Made by a program: the position numbers and the translations under genes. Shown piece by piece: positions 10,681 through 20,097 of a stretch of 64,000 bases of DNA. Below the pieces are notes generated by a model, which saw only the letters and a program-made list of their open reading frames with translations, was not told the origin of the DNA and made no database searches. Position 1 is the first letter of the stretch. Each line of letters begins with the position of its first letter. Where the stretch lies: the NCBI GenBank assembly GCA_015832175.1, contig WJXW01000015.1, positions 372,001-436,000 of the forward strand, written 5' to 3'. Source of the stretch: Paraphaeosphaeria minitans. Lineage: Eukaryota > Ascomycota > Dothideomycetes > Pleosporales > Didymosphaeriaceae.

Positions 10681-11737
10681 TGTTGTTGTTTTATTGACTC
10701 TCCGATAGTTATGTTAAATGTGGGCAGCACTCAATGTCTAATGCTATCTCTCATGAGGCAATCGATTCGTCCGGCGCCACAACTCCATTACATTTCTGCA
10801 CAAGGTCCGAAATCTCACGTAAGGGCAGTAAGGACCACGTTGAGTCATCCCGCAGATGCGGCCCCATATGCGGGGGTAGGATTAAAGTTCTCGGACCGGG
10901 CAGCAAGCCAGACTGCGACACGCATAACGTCTCTGGAGAGCATCTTAGCCACTATGTTATGTATCCCTCTTTTGCAGGTGGTAACGGCCGAGTCAAGGCA
11001 GTCTGGTACTAGTGGCTATACAAGAAGTTCCATTCTCTTTGTCGTTCGCCATCTCTGCTACTTACGACAATGATTCTCATAAAAAAACCCGCTGGGGAAG
11101 GGACATATTGTAGAACCTCGCATAGAGTGTTCCCCGGTTCGCCCAATGCCATATCAGGAAGCGCTGACATTTGATATTTGAGTAAATCCACTGATGATCC
11201 CCGACCTGACCCATGGTCAGGTACGTTGAGGTACGTCAGCCCGCAAATTAATTCACTGGCGATGACACAAACAGGGGTCATGCGTGGTTATGCGTCTGCT
11301 GGCTTAAGGGCAAGAATTGTGAGCATGCGAGTTAGCTGGGCTGCAAGATGGACAAACCGCAGACGCATTTAGGCCCAGAATCGACGACGGGGGAGCTAAG
11401 CCAGGACAGGAAATGAGTGCTGTTCAAGGAAGGCCCACAGATTGTCGATTTGGCACATCCTTCAGCTCGCCCTAAACATGAAGCAGGTGGTGGATGCATA
11501 GCCGTGTGACTGCTTAGGATAATCTACGGGCGGGAGCACTGCTGGCGGCACGGGCAGGTCATTCTTCTCGGCCGCCTGGGGAAAGTGAGGTTGCCGCCCA
11601 GCTACAGCCGAGGATCGAGCGAAGTAGACCATCATATGGAGCGACTGGGGGAAAGTGAATTAAATTAAATCTAGAAGGTTGATGATACCAAAGCCCAGCA
11701 TTAAGAACTGTAAAGTACATGTGTCTAGTAAAGATAA
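10681..11737. other. intergenic, nothing recognised
   Basis: Short open frames occur on both strands at 10711-11073 and 11009-11281 without recognisable motifs. No repeat or RNA gene is seen. Confidence 0.4.
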
Positions 11738-11962
11738 TTACCATTTGACAAAGAGCGGTTGGTCCCAACTACCCTTGACGCTTGAGAGGCGACTTGCAAG
11801 ATTGCGAGTATCCTTACAAACAAGCATCTCCACCTCCTTGTGATTGTATAGCTCCCGCCAATTGACAAATATGAGTCGCCTCATACACCTGGAGTCAACT
11901 AAGACCCAGGCACTCACGCCATCCTTCGTTTTATTAATCTCAATGATATCTCGGATTTCCAT
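11738..11962 (-). CDS. small hypothetical protein
   Basis: This is an ATG-initiated frame of 74 residues, charged and globular in make-up (MEIRDIIEINKTKDGVSAW... ending DQPLFVKW). It lies downstream of, and on the same strand as, the seven-TM gene, about 200 bp away. No family is recognised. It could be a last exon of a longer gene or a fragment; a GT donor overlaps its stop codon, but no downstream acceptor gives a long continuation. Confidence 0.35.
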   Translation of the reverse strand: MEIRDIIEINKTKDGVSAWVLVDSRCMRRLIFVNWRELYNHKEVEMLVCKDTRNLASRLSSVKGSWDQPLFVKW

Positions 11963-12158
11963 TTCAGATGTAATGTGAACGAGTTGATGAGTGGTTGTGG
12001 CATTAGAGGGCCCAGTGTTGTTTTCGGGCGCCGGGTGTGATGTTAATGCAGTCGATAAACATGATAGACCAGCTGATAAGGACGGCAGGTGCGACGGTAA
12101 GGGATCGGCACCCTTTTCTAGAATGGCGAGCGAGCCACCCCATTCTCCAGCTTTATTG

Positions 12159-13086
12159 TCATCTAAGAAGCGTTAACTGCGAATCTGTCAATTGCCAGGG
12201 TGCCTCACCCCATTTTCCAACTTCATCTTGCTCCAGCGTCGCTTCGCTGAGGATCTCCAGGCGACTATGGCTTGTTTCTGCAGGATGCAGAAAGTGGGGG
12301 TTCAACCGGACAAGAAGAAGAAGAGACAGAACCGCAACTTCGAGGAAACAGGGTATCTATCAAGTTAAGTCTAGGCTTTGAGGGCTGAGCAGTTTACTTA
12401 CCAGATAAATAGGTCCCCGTGGTCTTGTATATGCGTTAGAACTGAGGCAAACGTAGTGTAGGCTCAACAGTACTATATCACCGAGGAGTGCGACTGCAAA
12501 GCAACCGGTATAAGCTACAAGCTTCCGGTGCCTAAGAATCGGATATTTCGCGGGAAGGAAGCCGAAAATAATGGTTACCATTGAGTGGAATACAATGTTT
12601 CCAACGAAAGGAGGATGTATTCGTTTCTCCGCCCCGAAAACGCCTCCTAAGAGACTCGAAAATTGAAGTCCTATAGCAATCAGAGCGATGATCACGATGG
12701 ACCAACGAGTAGTTCGCCACATCGCTCCTCGTACATTGAGGCTCAAGTAGCAAATGGATACCTAAGGCGTTTTAGTATGGTGTAGTGTCTTAGGGAATGA
12801 AGGAAGGAAGGGAATGAATACAAACCTCGACGCTAAGCCCATAGGCCCAGGGCACCACTAGTGCCAATGGATACACATATTGATGATATACAGGTTCGGG
12901 TCGCTTCTTGTATGCTTGCCAAAGCGCAAAAGGCACGATAGAAAATATCAGCCCTGCAGAAGATAGCAAAAGCTTTCCAACAAGCTTTCTCCAGCTGCGC
13001 TTCCGATTCCAGAGGTATACGTGCGAACCACTAAGCCCAAAGATAATAACCGCAGACAAAATGGCCCCAGGAGACAGGTCGAACAT
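12159..13086 (-). CDS. seven-transmembrane protein of unknown function
   Basis: Three exons join cleanly. Exon 1 starts at ATG 13086. Intron 1 is 12825-12762 (GTTTGT...CCTTAG) and intron 2 is 12401-12357 (GTAAGT...GATAG). The stop is TGA at 12161-12159. The product is about 272 residues with seven hydrophobic segments, including ILSAVIIFGLSGSHVYLW, LLSSAGLIFSIVPFALW, YPLALVVPWAYGLSV, IVIIALIAIGLQF, FHSMVTIIFGFL, YTGCFAVALLGDIVLLSL and IYLIPCFLEVAVLSLLLL, and a short polar C-terminus. There is no signal peptide. I cannot assign it to a known receptor or transporter family. The intact splicing and the frame kept across both introns argue for a functional gene. Confidence 0.7.
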
Positions 13087-13743
13087 TCTGTGAACGCAAC
13101 AATAAGGGCAAATAGTGAACGTGCAGGAAGGCAACCGGTGAAGGACGGGAAGGCGGTAAATTGAAGGAGAAGGCGGTGAACTGAAGGCGGGCGTTGCAGC
13201 CTTGTGAGGAGAACGTGTATAGTATATGAAGACTGGCACGTCCGCTTAGGAGCTGGCCTTTTGAGATCGCCTAAATCAAGCGAAAGATCAGGCGTGTGGA
13301 TGCCACTACCTCGCGTCGCTCGACGAGCGTGGAAGCGGATACGGCTTCCATGCTGACCGACCTGGTCAACAGGACTTGCCGTCACCCTAAACGCCTCTGC
13401 GGGATGGTTCGCGCTAACTTCGGAAGAGTATTGTTGTTTGCACGGTTGATAAAGGTAGGCACGAAAGCTGCGGCATAGTTTCCTACTGGTGGTAAGATTC
13501 GATGAGTCCCAGCTCTGCTATGCGTACCGTCAGCCTCGTATCATCATGACCTTTTTGGTACTTTGAGCCGGCGCTATAAATTGCACAGTATAAGAGGGCA
13601 TAGCGTCGTCGTGATCGCCGTGCTCGGGTGTGGTGGGGACTAAGGGGCGCTAAATCTTACGGGTAAAATTTAGCGCCCCTTAGTCCCCACCACACCCCGT
13701 CCCGGCCTCAGTCTCTCCAGAACCTCGCACTTCATTGACGATA
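13087..13743. other. intergenic with a long perfect palindrome
   Basis: Between the divergent seven-TM gene and the gene starting at 13744 the main structure is the 30-bp-arm inverted repeat at 13626-13697, listed separately. No other gene is supported. Confidence 0.5.
13626..13697. repeat. perfect 30-bp inverted repeat with 12-nt loop
   Basis: The left arm 13626-13655 and right arm 13668-13697 are exact reverse complements, separated by 12 nt whose core can partly pair as well. The arms are GC-rich outside (GGGTGTGGTGGGGACTAAGG) and AT-rich inside. It lies 47 bp upstream of the ATG at 13744. It may be two transposon termini brought together, a hairpin terminator or another cruciform element. 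Transposon ends are the simplest reading, but no family is recognised. Confidence 0.85.
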
Positions 13744-15387
13744 ATGGAATGCCCTTGCTTAAAGCTCCTAAGGGGTGATGAGGACGTGGATGACAAAGTA
13801 AGTCTTAACTCCACCAGCTCTTCCGCCTCTTCTTAATTGTGGTAGCTTGTGGACCTACTCCTTGAACGAATATCCAAGTTGCCAGCAGATCGCTTGAAGA
13901 AACTCAAGTTGAAGGTATTCGAAAAGCGCAGCCGAGACCGCTCATTACAAATACTTTCGCAGCCATTCAAAGATGAGGACTTCGAACCCATCAAGACGTT
14001 CCTAAACGGTGTCGCCGTAGGCAAGATTGATTTCTGGAACCTGGCGTTGTCCGCTCCGAACGGAGCTAGCGAACAACAGAGGCGCATTCTCAAGCAGCCA
14101 TTATATTCTGCCGTCAACATCTCCTTACAACTCGAAAATGCCGAGGTTCATCACCGCATCCTCCACCGATTCGCTCGAGTTGTCATCTTCAAACTCTGCA
14201 AAGAGGGTGAATCTATGGCGGTCGTTGAGGCCCTTCACCAAGCTCAACTACACGTTGACCGTCAACCTGAGAAACTTGTTCAAGAAGTGGACCGTATGCT
14301 CGCTGCTGGGAGCAAATACTGCCACCTAGCACAGCGACTTGGAGGGTTGGGTATCTTGGCCTTCCTTCCCCAATGTGGAGGCCCTAGTCTGTAAGGTCAT
14401 GCGTGAACGCCATGCGGTTTGTATGCTAACACGATGTTTAGCTGGGAGAACCATATAGGCAAGAGCGGTCCCGCTTTCGAAAGTGTGATCAAGAAACTTC
14501 AAGACGATGGACTTCCAGCACAATCAGAGCCATATCATGAGCTTGCCGGCGACACTATTGCAGTAGGCAAAGCCGGTATGCTTCACAGCTGTTCCAAAAC
14601 GCATTGTAACTGACCTGTGTAGACCTTTCTACCGCTGAATTGGTGCAGAAACACGGCCGTACGAACCGCAGTCCGGACCGGCTAGAGCACACAAGGAAGC
14701 GTCCCAGAGTCGCCAGGGAAGAGAGAACTGCAGAAGCATTTCAATCGAGCAACATACAAGCCCATTGTAGCACAGGCGAACCACCTAGTCAAATGGGTGA
14801 GTTTTCCATATTTACACAAGGTACAAGATTGTTAACCACTGTAGGACCTGCAACCCTTTTCACTCTACCTAGAGTTACAGGTGAGCAGAGCTCATCTAAC
14901 CAGCCAGGGTCCACGGACTCAACAGGTATTGGAACATCAAACTGCAAGTTCGCATCATCTTTTCTAGTCCCGTACTAACGGTCTGGCAGATGTTAACCCT
15001 AGCACACAATATGCGAGCCTTGTTGCAACACCATTCGAAGATTCGGCGACCTTTATTCCTAATCCTGCGACAAGCTCTATTCAGGGGAATGGACATAAGA
15101 ATGGAATTCTAGGCAGTCCGTTCGATCACATGTCTTCACTTAAGGATGTCCAACCTGGCCCAGGACCCTCTTCACTCAGTGCCCCAAACTGGGCTGAGAC
15201 TGCTCTGGGCAACTTTTCTGGGTTCGGAGACTCACTGGGCAACTTCTCTGGGTTTGGAGACTCATTGGGTAACTTTTCCGAGTTCGGAGACTTATTTGGT
15301 CCTCAAATCCGCGCTCAATTGGCTCAGGAGAACTTTCCAGACACTGGTCCTTTATTACAGGGCACGCTCACTGCATTCAATACTTAA
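13744..15387 (+). CDS. uncharacterised multi-exon protein with GNFSGFGDSL repeats
   Basis: The ATG is at 13744-13746. Introns are 13798-13845 (GTAAGT...GGTAG), 14391-14441 (GTAAGG...GCTAAC...TTTAG), 14576-14622 (GTATGC...GTGTAG), one near 14801-14847 (GTGAGT...CTGTAG) and one or two between 14880 and about 14990. All joins keep frame to the TAA at 15387. The N-terminal 200 residues are helical and charged (LPADRLKKLKLKVF, FNL-type core, VDRMLAAG). The middle is Ser/Thr/Pro-rich and low complexity with a basic patch (TRKRPRVAREER). The C-terminus holds three imperfect copies of LGNFSGFGDS. This could be a nuclear or chromatin protein, but that is inference. No family is recognised. Confidence 0.7.
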
Positions 15388-15475
15388 TTATTACCTTACC
15401 CGTCGACGAAGTTACCGGTGAGCAACTCATTAAATGGTTGGTTTGTACTGTCTTAGGGCATATGATGATTGAAAT

Positions 15476-15962
15476 TCAGTGTAGAAAGAAAAACTCGACA
15501 TCTCCGCTAACAAAGGCTAGTTTTCCAGGGGCGAAATAATACGCCTTGCCCGGGGTAAAAGGCGACGACTTCGAAGAGTTGTCGTTTGGCACAATGTATG
15601 GAGACGATTCTCCTAACACCCGGATAGGGATGAGAAACTGCTCATGGTCGTTCGTCATCCATGAACCTCCACCATGCGGTTTTGCCACGCCCCAAAAGTG
15701 TGGAGGCTGTACTGTAATTAGAACCGATCCTAACTTTACCTATGTTGTATCTCACCTCCGTCTTGGATCGGGTAGCATTGAAGAGTGCGACTACCCGTGG
15801 CAATAGTCCGGCAACGTGCTTCTCCAAGTCCTTGCTCGAACATTTGTCAAACCCAGGTATCCCTGCTTGGAATGTCCCGTTCTGCTGTAGCCAAACTTCT
15901 AGCTTCGTAAGGTGTTCTCGTAGCGTTTCATCGAGTGAATATTCCTGCAAATGTTCGGGCAT
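15476..15962 (-). CDS. hypothetical protein, two exons
   Basis: The ATG is at 15962-15960. A 49-nt intron (15755-15707, GTGAGA...TCTAAT...TACAG) joins two frames exactly, giving 145 residues and a TGA at 15478-15476. Exon 1 is helical (DETLREHLTKLEVWLQQNG). Exon 2 has a compact beta-rich look, with HGGGSWMTNDHEQFLIPIRV, IVPNDNSSKSSPFTPGKAYY and a C-terminal VSGDVEFFFLH. No domain name comes to mind. It is convergent with the gene ending at 15387. A further upstream exon in the stretch to about 16100 cannot be excluded. Confidence 0.6.
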
Positions 15963-17068
15963 CAGGAGGTGATGCGACGGTCCGTTCGGGCAAGCGGCTT
16001 GCGAGGTGCGCGGTCTGTGTTTTGATCCGATCTAGAATAAGCATGAATTTTCATGAGTAGAGATAAATTTAATTACACTTACCGTTGCTGTCCAGCTCGA
16101 TGCAGGATGATGTGCTCTCTGCGAGAGTGCTAGAGCCCAACTGACTCGCGGGGTGTTCGGATCATATAATATCCGGGCCCCGAATTAGCGGAAGAATATA
16201 CGTCATGCGGGATGTGAAAGTTTCAACGCAGAACAAAGCTCTACATTTACGATTGACAGATGATTAATTTTTTAGTTCCCGAAAGCTGGCGGGACAGCCT
16301 TTCTGCTTCACCGCGTTTCGCGTATCCACCTTTACCGACACTATCCGCCGCAAACAGCCTACAGCTCACACACTGGTTGCACCCCGAAGAGCCCACAGTA
16401 TCGCACACTATGCTGAGGTCTGACAGCATCCTCTCCTGCGCAACGTCAAAGCGCTCCTCCTAGCAGTCTACGCGACATTCAGGATCCTCCTCCGTCTTCC
16501 GTCGTCCATACCCACTTTGGCACTAGCACGTAGTTGTACATGGATAACGAGAGTCACACTTGGGCGACCGGCGGACAACGTCAGCCAGCTGGAAGCTGTG
16601 TATCGCGACGATTAGCGCGATTTTGCAAGGAAGCCAGGCGGTAGGCATGGCCGACACATTCACGAAGACGACTGCCCTCTTTTCTTGCGTAGGGGTCAAG
16701 CCTGCCAGCGGCGATCACAGAAGCTAAAATTTCAACTCAGCTATGGATGGCAGTAAGTCTACGAAAGAAGATGCAACTTGCGCGGCACGTAGGACTTGTA
16801 GATATGAGCAGCCTGTTCCGCTATTGGCGGTTATAAGACGCACGCTCCATTTGCGTCAAGCTGATCTGGCACAAGCTTGCATGAGGGATGTGAACTCAAG
16901 GCTAGGCACACATGCAGCCAAGGGAATTGGCTTCGGGCCTCGTACCACTTGAGAAGCCAACTAAGATATATGTACATATCAAAGCCGCAGCGAGCTGTAT
17001 ATTTACAATCTTTGCATTGTTTGCGCACAAGCTACTTCTTCGTTTTCACCACCATAGCGTTCTGCATC
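15963..17068. other. intergenic, nothing recognised
   Basis: I see no gene, repeat or RNA. The final 300 bp would hold the promoter of the gene starting at 17069. Confidence 0.4.
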
Positions 17069-18325
17069 ATGCCGACGCTAATCCAGGAATTACATTCCTT
17101 AGAGCGCCTCACACTTGGATGGGCAGGAGCTATAGACCCTCAAGACCCGCGTTTTGGATGTTTGAGTACTATAGCAATGATTACTGTTGAACTGCGAAAT
17201 TCAGAGGGAGTCCGACCTATTGGGGAACCTTTCTCAAGGACCGTTGCCCATTTCGAAAACTGTCAGTACACACCCAACCTCACTGAAATGGACATGTTGT
17301 GGATCATGTTGGTCTGCTCTTATGATGTAAAGACATCTCCTTCCTTTAGCTTTGATATCCTCCCGCCAAAATTTAGGCTTTTGGAAGATACTCTTTTTCA
17401 AAAACTCAACACAGCCTTCGGAGAATTCTTTTTCCATTTATTCCAGTTGAAGGTAGCGTTATACAAACTCCAAGAGAGCTCTCAGACACACATAATATTC
17501 TATCGAGCAGCCTGCTTTCTCGACAAATGCTGTTGTCTTCCTTTACAAAGCACGTGGCTGTCTATAGCGGTGTGCAATGCGCTACGGATCAACATTACTC
17601 AAATTCTACTCGAGAGTCCATTCCGGTCAGTTGCCTCCTGCACTCGTCTCTACTGTCTGACTGATGCACGTAGGCACCAACCGACAATCCCGTCTAACGA
17701 CACTAGCTCGCGACCTACCCAACGTCTAATTGCGCATACGGAAACCCCACAGACTACAGTCGTCGAAGTCGATGCTAGCAATGTTGAGGTATCAGATCAT
17801 CTTGTCACAGACTGTCGCTCGGAGGAGCGACATTGTTCAGAACATTATGCAGAGAGTCCTATTGCAGAGGATTCCCCAATCGCAGTCCACCCGAAGAATA
17901 CAGGCCATCAGATCCCTAGGAAACGAAAAGCATCTCCAAGGTTTGTACAGCCAGTGTTTGAAAGTAATATCGGCATCTACTGACTCTTGTGCAGCTTCGA
18001 CCAGGAAAGGCTCACCACGATCACTCAAATGAGCTCTCAGGCACGGAATCTCTTCGACCTGGCGCACACTCTGCTGAAAAAGGGAGAAACGCAAGTACTA
18101 AAGAAGAGCGACCTTCGCCAAGCGTTCCAAGACAAGTTTGGACGAGGTCCAAACGCAAGTTGGATGGCATTTGTGAAGACCTCAGCCTGCTTCACTAAAT
18201 CCCATCTTGAACTCGAGCACGATACTTCTTGTTGCGGCCATGGAGATAGCATAGCAATTGGGACACCACCTCAATCCACTCCGAGTCCTCCTCCGTCCCC
18301 TTTCCTCAGCTCGGTTCCTCAATGA
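17069..18325 (+). CDS. uncharacterised protein with basic linker
   Basis: The ATG is at 17069-17071, and one intron (17941-17994, GTTTGT...GTGCAG) keeps the frame to the TGA at 18323-18325. The product is about 400 residues. The first 210 residues are a folded-looking domain with many Leu, Phe and Cys (LTLGWAGAIDP, FENCQYTPNL, FFFHLFQLKVALYKL, ACFLDKCCCLP). The next 100 residues are acidic and Ser/Thr-rich, ending in a basic nuclear-localisation-like run (PRKRKASP). Exon 2 encodes a helical segment (SSQARNLFDLAHTLLKKGE, KSDLRQAFQDKFGRGP) and a Pro/Ser tail. The layout suggests a nuclear protein, but no family is recognised. An in-frame upstream extension to 16877 exists without a better start. 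Confidence 0.65.
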
Positions 18326-18363
18326 ACGCTCGTCGAAGACTCAAATTGTATATAGTCCTTCAA

Positions 18364-18800
18364 TCACGAGATCCAAGGCATCCCGAAGGCTCTAATCTTA
18401 GATCCTATGAGATACCACGATTGCGCACTCTCCCCTTTGACGCCAGTGTGCATGTAGATCGTATTTTGTAGTTTCTTATATGCAGTCGCCCTAGGTGTGC
18501 TGGTTAGAAACGTAGCTGGAACGATGGTCGATCCAACAAGACCAGGTATGCCTAGTGTAACCTCCTTCTCCTGTTGTCCGTCGAATACGACCAACAATCT
18601 GTATTCATCTACCGGGATACCCCCGTAGACAAGGTATTCGTTATCATGATTCTGTAATTGCCATCATTCTTGTATCCAAACATTCAGCCACCTCGCTTGC
18701 GTCGTAGATGTTACGCAAATCCTTGGCCCAGATCGTTATGATCACAATCCGCTTCATTCCACCCTGTGTGAGCCGCTCCCTCCTTTTCATAAAGAGAGTA
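18364..18800 (-). pseudogene. decayed gene fragment, family unknown
   Basis: Minus-strand frames here read as protein (MKRIVIITIWAKDLRNIYDASEVAE, then NHDNEYLVYGGIPVDEYRLL and VVFDGQQEKEVTLGIPGLVG) but are split by a frame change and a TGA near 18660-18690. It may be a relic of a longer gene. The homology is not recognised, so this is only a weak call. Confidence 0.3.
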
Positions 18801-18944
18801 GTGACGCTGGAGTCGATGAGCTACTAGGATCGCCAAGGCGAGATGTCACATCCACCGGAAAACAGGGTGATGAAGCTATCTATTCAGGATCGATGACGCC
18901 TGCTGTATATGGAACAGACACAGGCAGAGCTGACGTGAGCGGGG

Positions 18945-19720
18945 TCCTGTGCTTGTGAGGATGATGAATGGCCACTGTATCCAAAGACGTCGCCTGCTCT
19001 TGAGAAGGGTCAAGGAGCTGAGCATGGACGATTCCTTCCATCCCCACCAGAAAGCGCGCGCTTCGGGATGGCGCCCGCTTTAGCGTCGTCGAGGGGTTCG
19101 TCGAGGCTCCACTGCGGAGAGATGTTGTCAGCGCTATTGAGTTGTTGATGGCAAGTGATTGGGCGGTAACAGATGTCCATCACGATCGGGGCAGGCGTGT
19201 AGCAGATGGTGATCATCGGACGATTCAGACCATCGCATTGTTAAAAAGGAAATGGTAGTAGTACTCGGCAACTTCGGTCGTTGTCGTAACTTAGTCTCTC
19301 TTGCCAAACATGGCTCGGAGCCTTGTGAGAGGCGATGATTTATCCTCCATAGTGATCACGATGCGACTATAAGGATGTAACGGTCGTAGAGGCGAAGGGT
19401 AGACAGGACCATGAGTTCAGAAGAAGGCCTTACGTATTATCACAAGCTCCTATTCTGAGATTCTATTCTAGGATTCAACAAGCTTCCGGATCCCGTTTCC
19501 AGGCTCAATTTGTATCCATCTTTCGGCTATTTTGATAATCTGCCCGCTTGCTGAGCATACCACTCCAAGGCATCTAATTTAGCGTCGTCGAGGGGGATGC
19601 GCCAAGGCTCCGCCGCGTGGAGACATCGTTGAAGCCACTGGGCTGTCGATGGCAGGTTATTCAGTACGTGTCGCAATTGAGGCAGGCGTGTAGCAAGATG
19701 TGCTCGCTGAGCTATCCATG
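18945..19720. repeat. degenerate dispersed repeat, copies 2 and 3
   Basis: 18949-19250 matches the repeat near 7733-8270 and also shares AAGGAGCTGAGCATGGACGA and AAAGCGCGCGCTTCGGGAT with 52940-53020. A second partial copy at 19567-19710 repeats TTTAGCGTCGTCGAGGGG, GGCTCC..GC and GAGGCAGGCGTGTAGCA from the first. The two copies are thus adjacent and diverged from each other. No terminal repeats were found. Confidence 0.6.
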
Positions 19721-20097
19721 TCAATGTGCCATGGACTAAGAAAGGGACGCGCGACGGGACGCGCGATCTGCAGCCCGAGTGAACAAGAAGGGGTCGCGAA
19801 GACGAGCCCTGTGGGCAACTTACATCTAACGGCGACCGCGAGGCTTCACACAATGGAGTCGCCTCTGCGGGCGCTGTTCAGCCCGCCGAGCGCACAGGCT
19901 CCGACATTTCGGACGACTCGACCATCGACTCGATGACGGTGAAGTGTCCTCGCAACGAACGCGATATACCGTCGACCTTGTCACAGTCGCATGACGAGCA
20001 AAAGGTAACAAGAGAAATTGGCGTTCGTGGCGTAAAAATAAGAACCAGGATATTGGCGACTGTTAGAGTCTACAGTAGCAACTATCTCACTGCTGTA

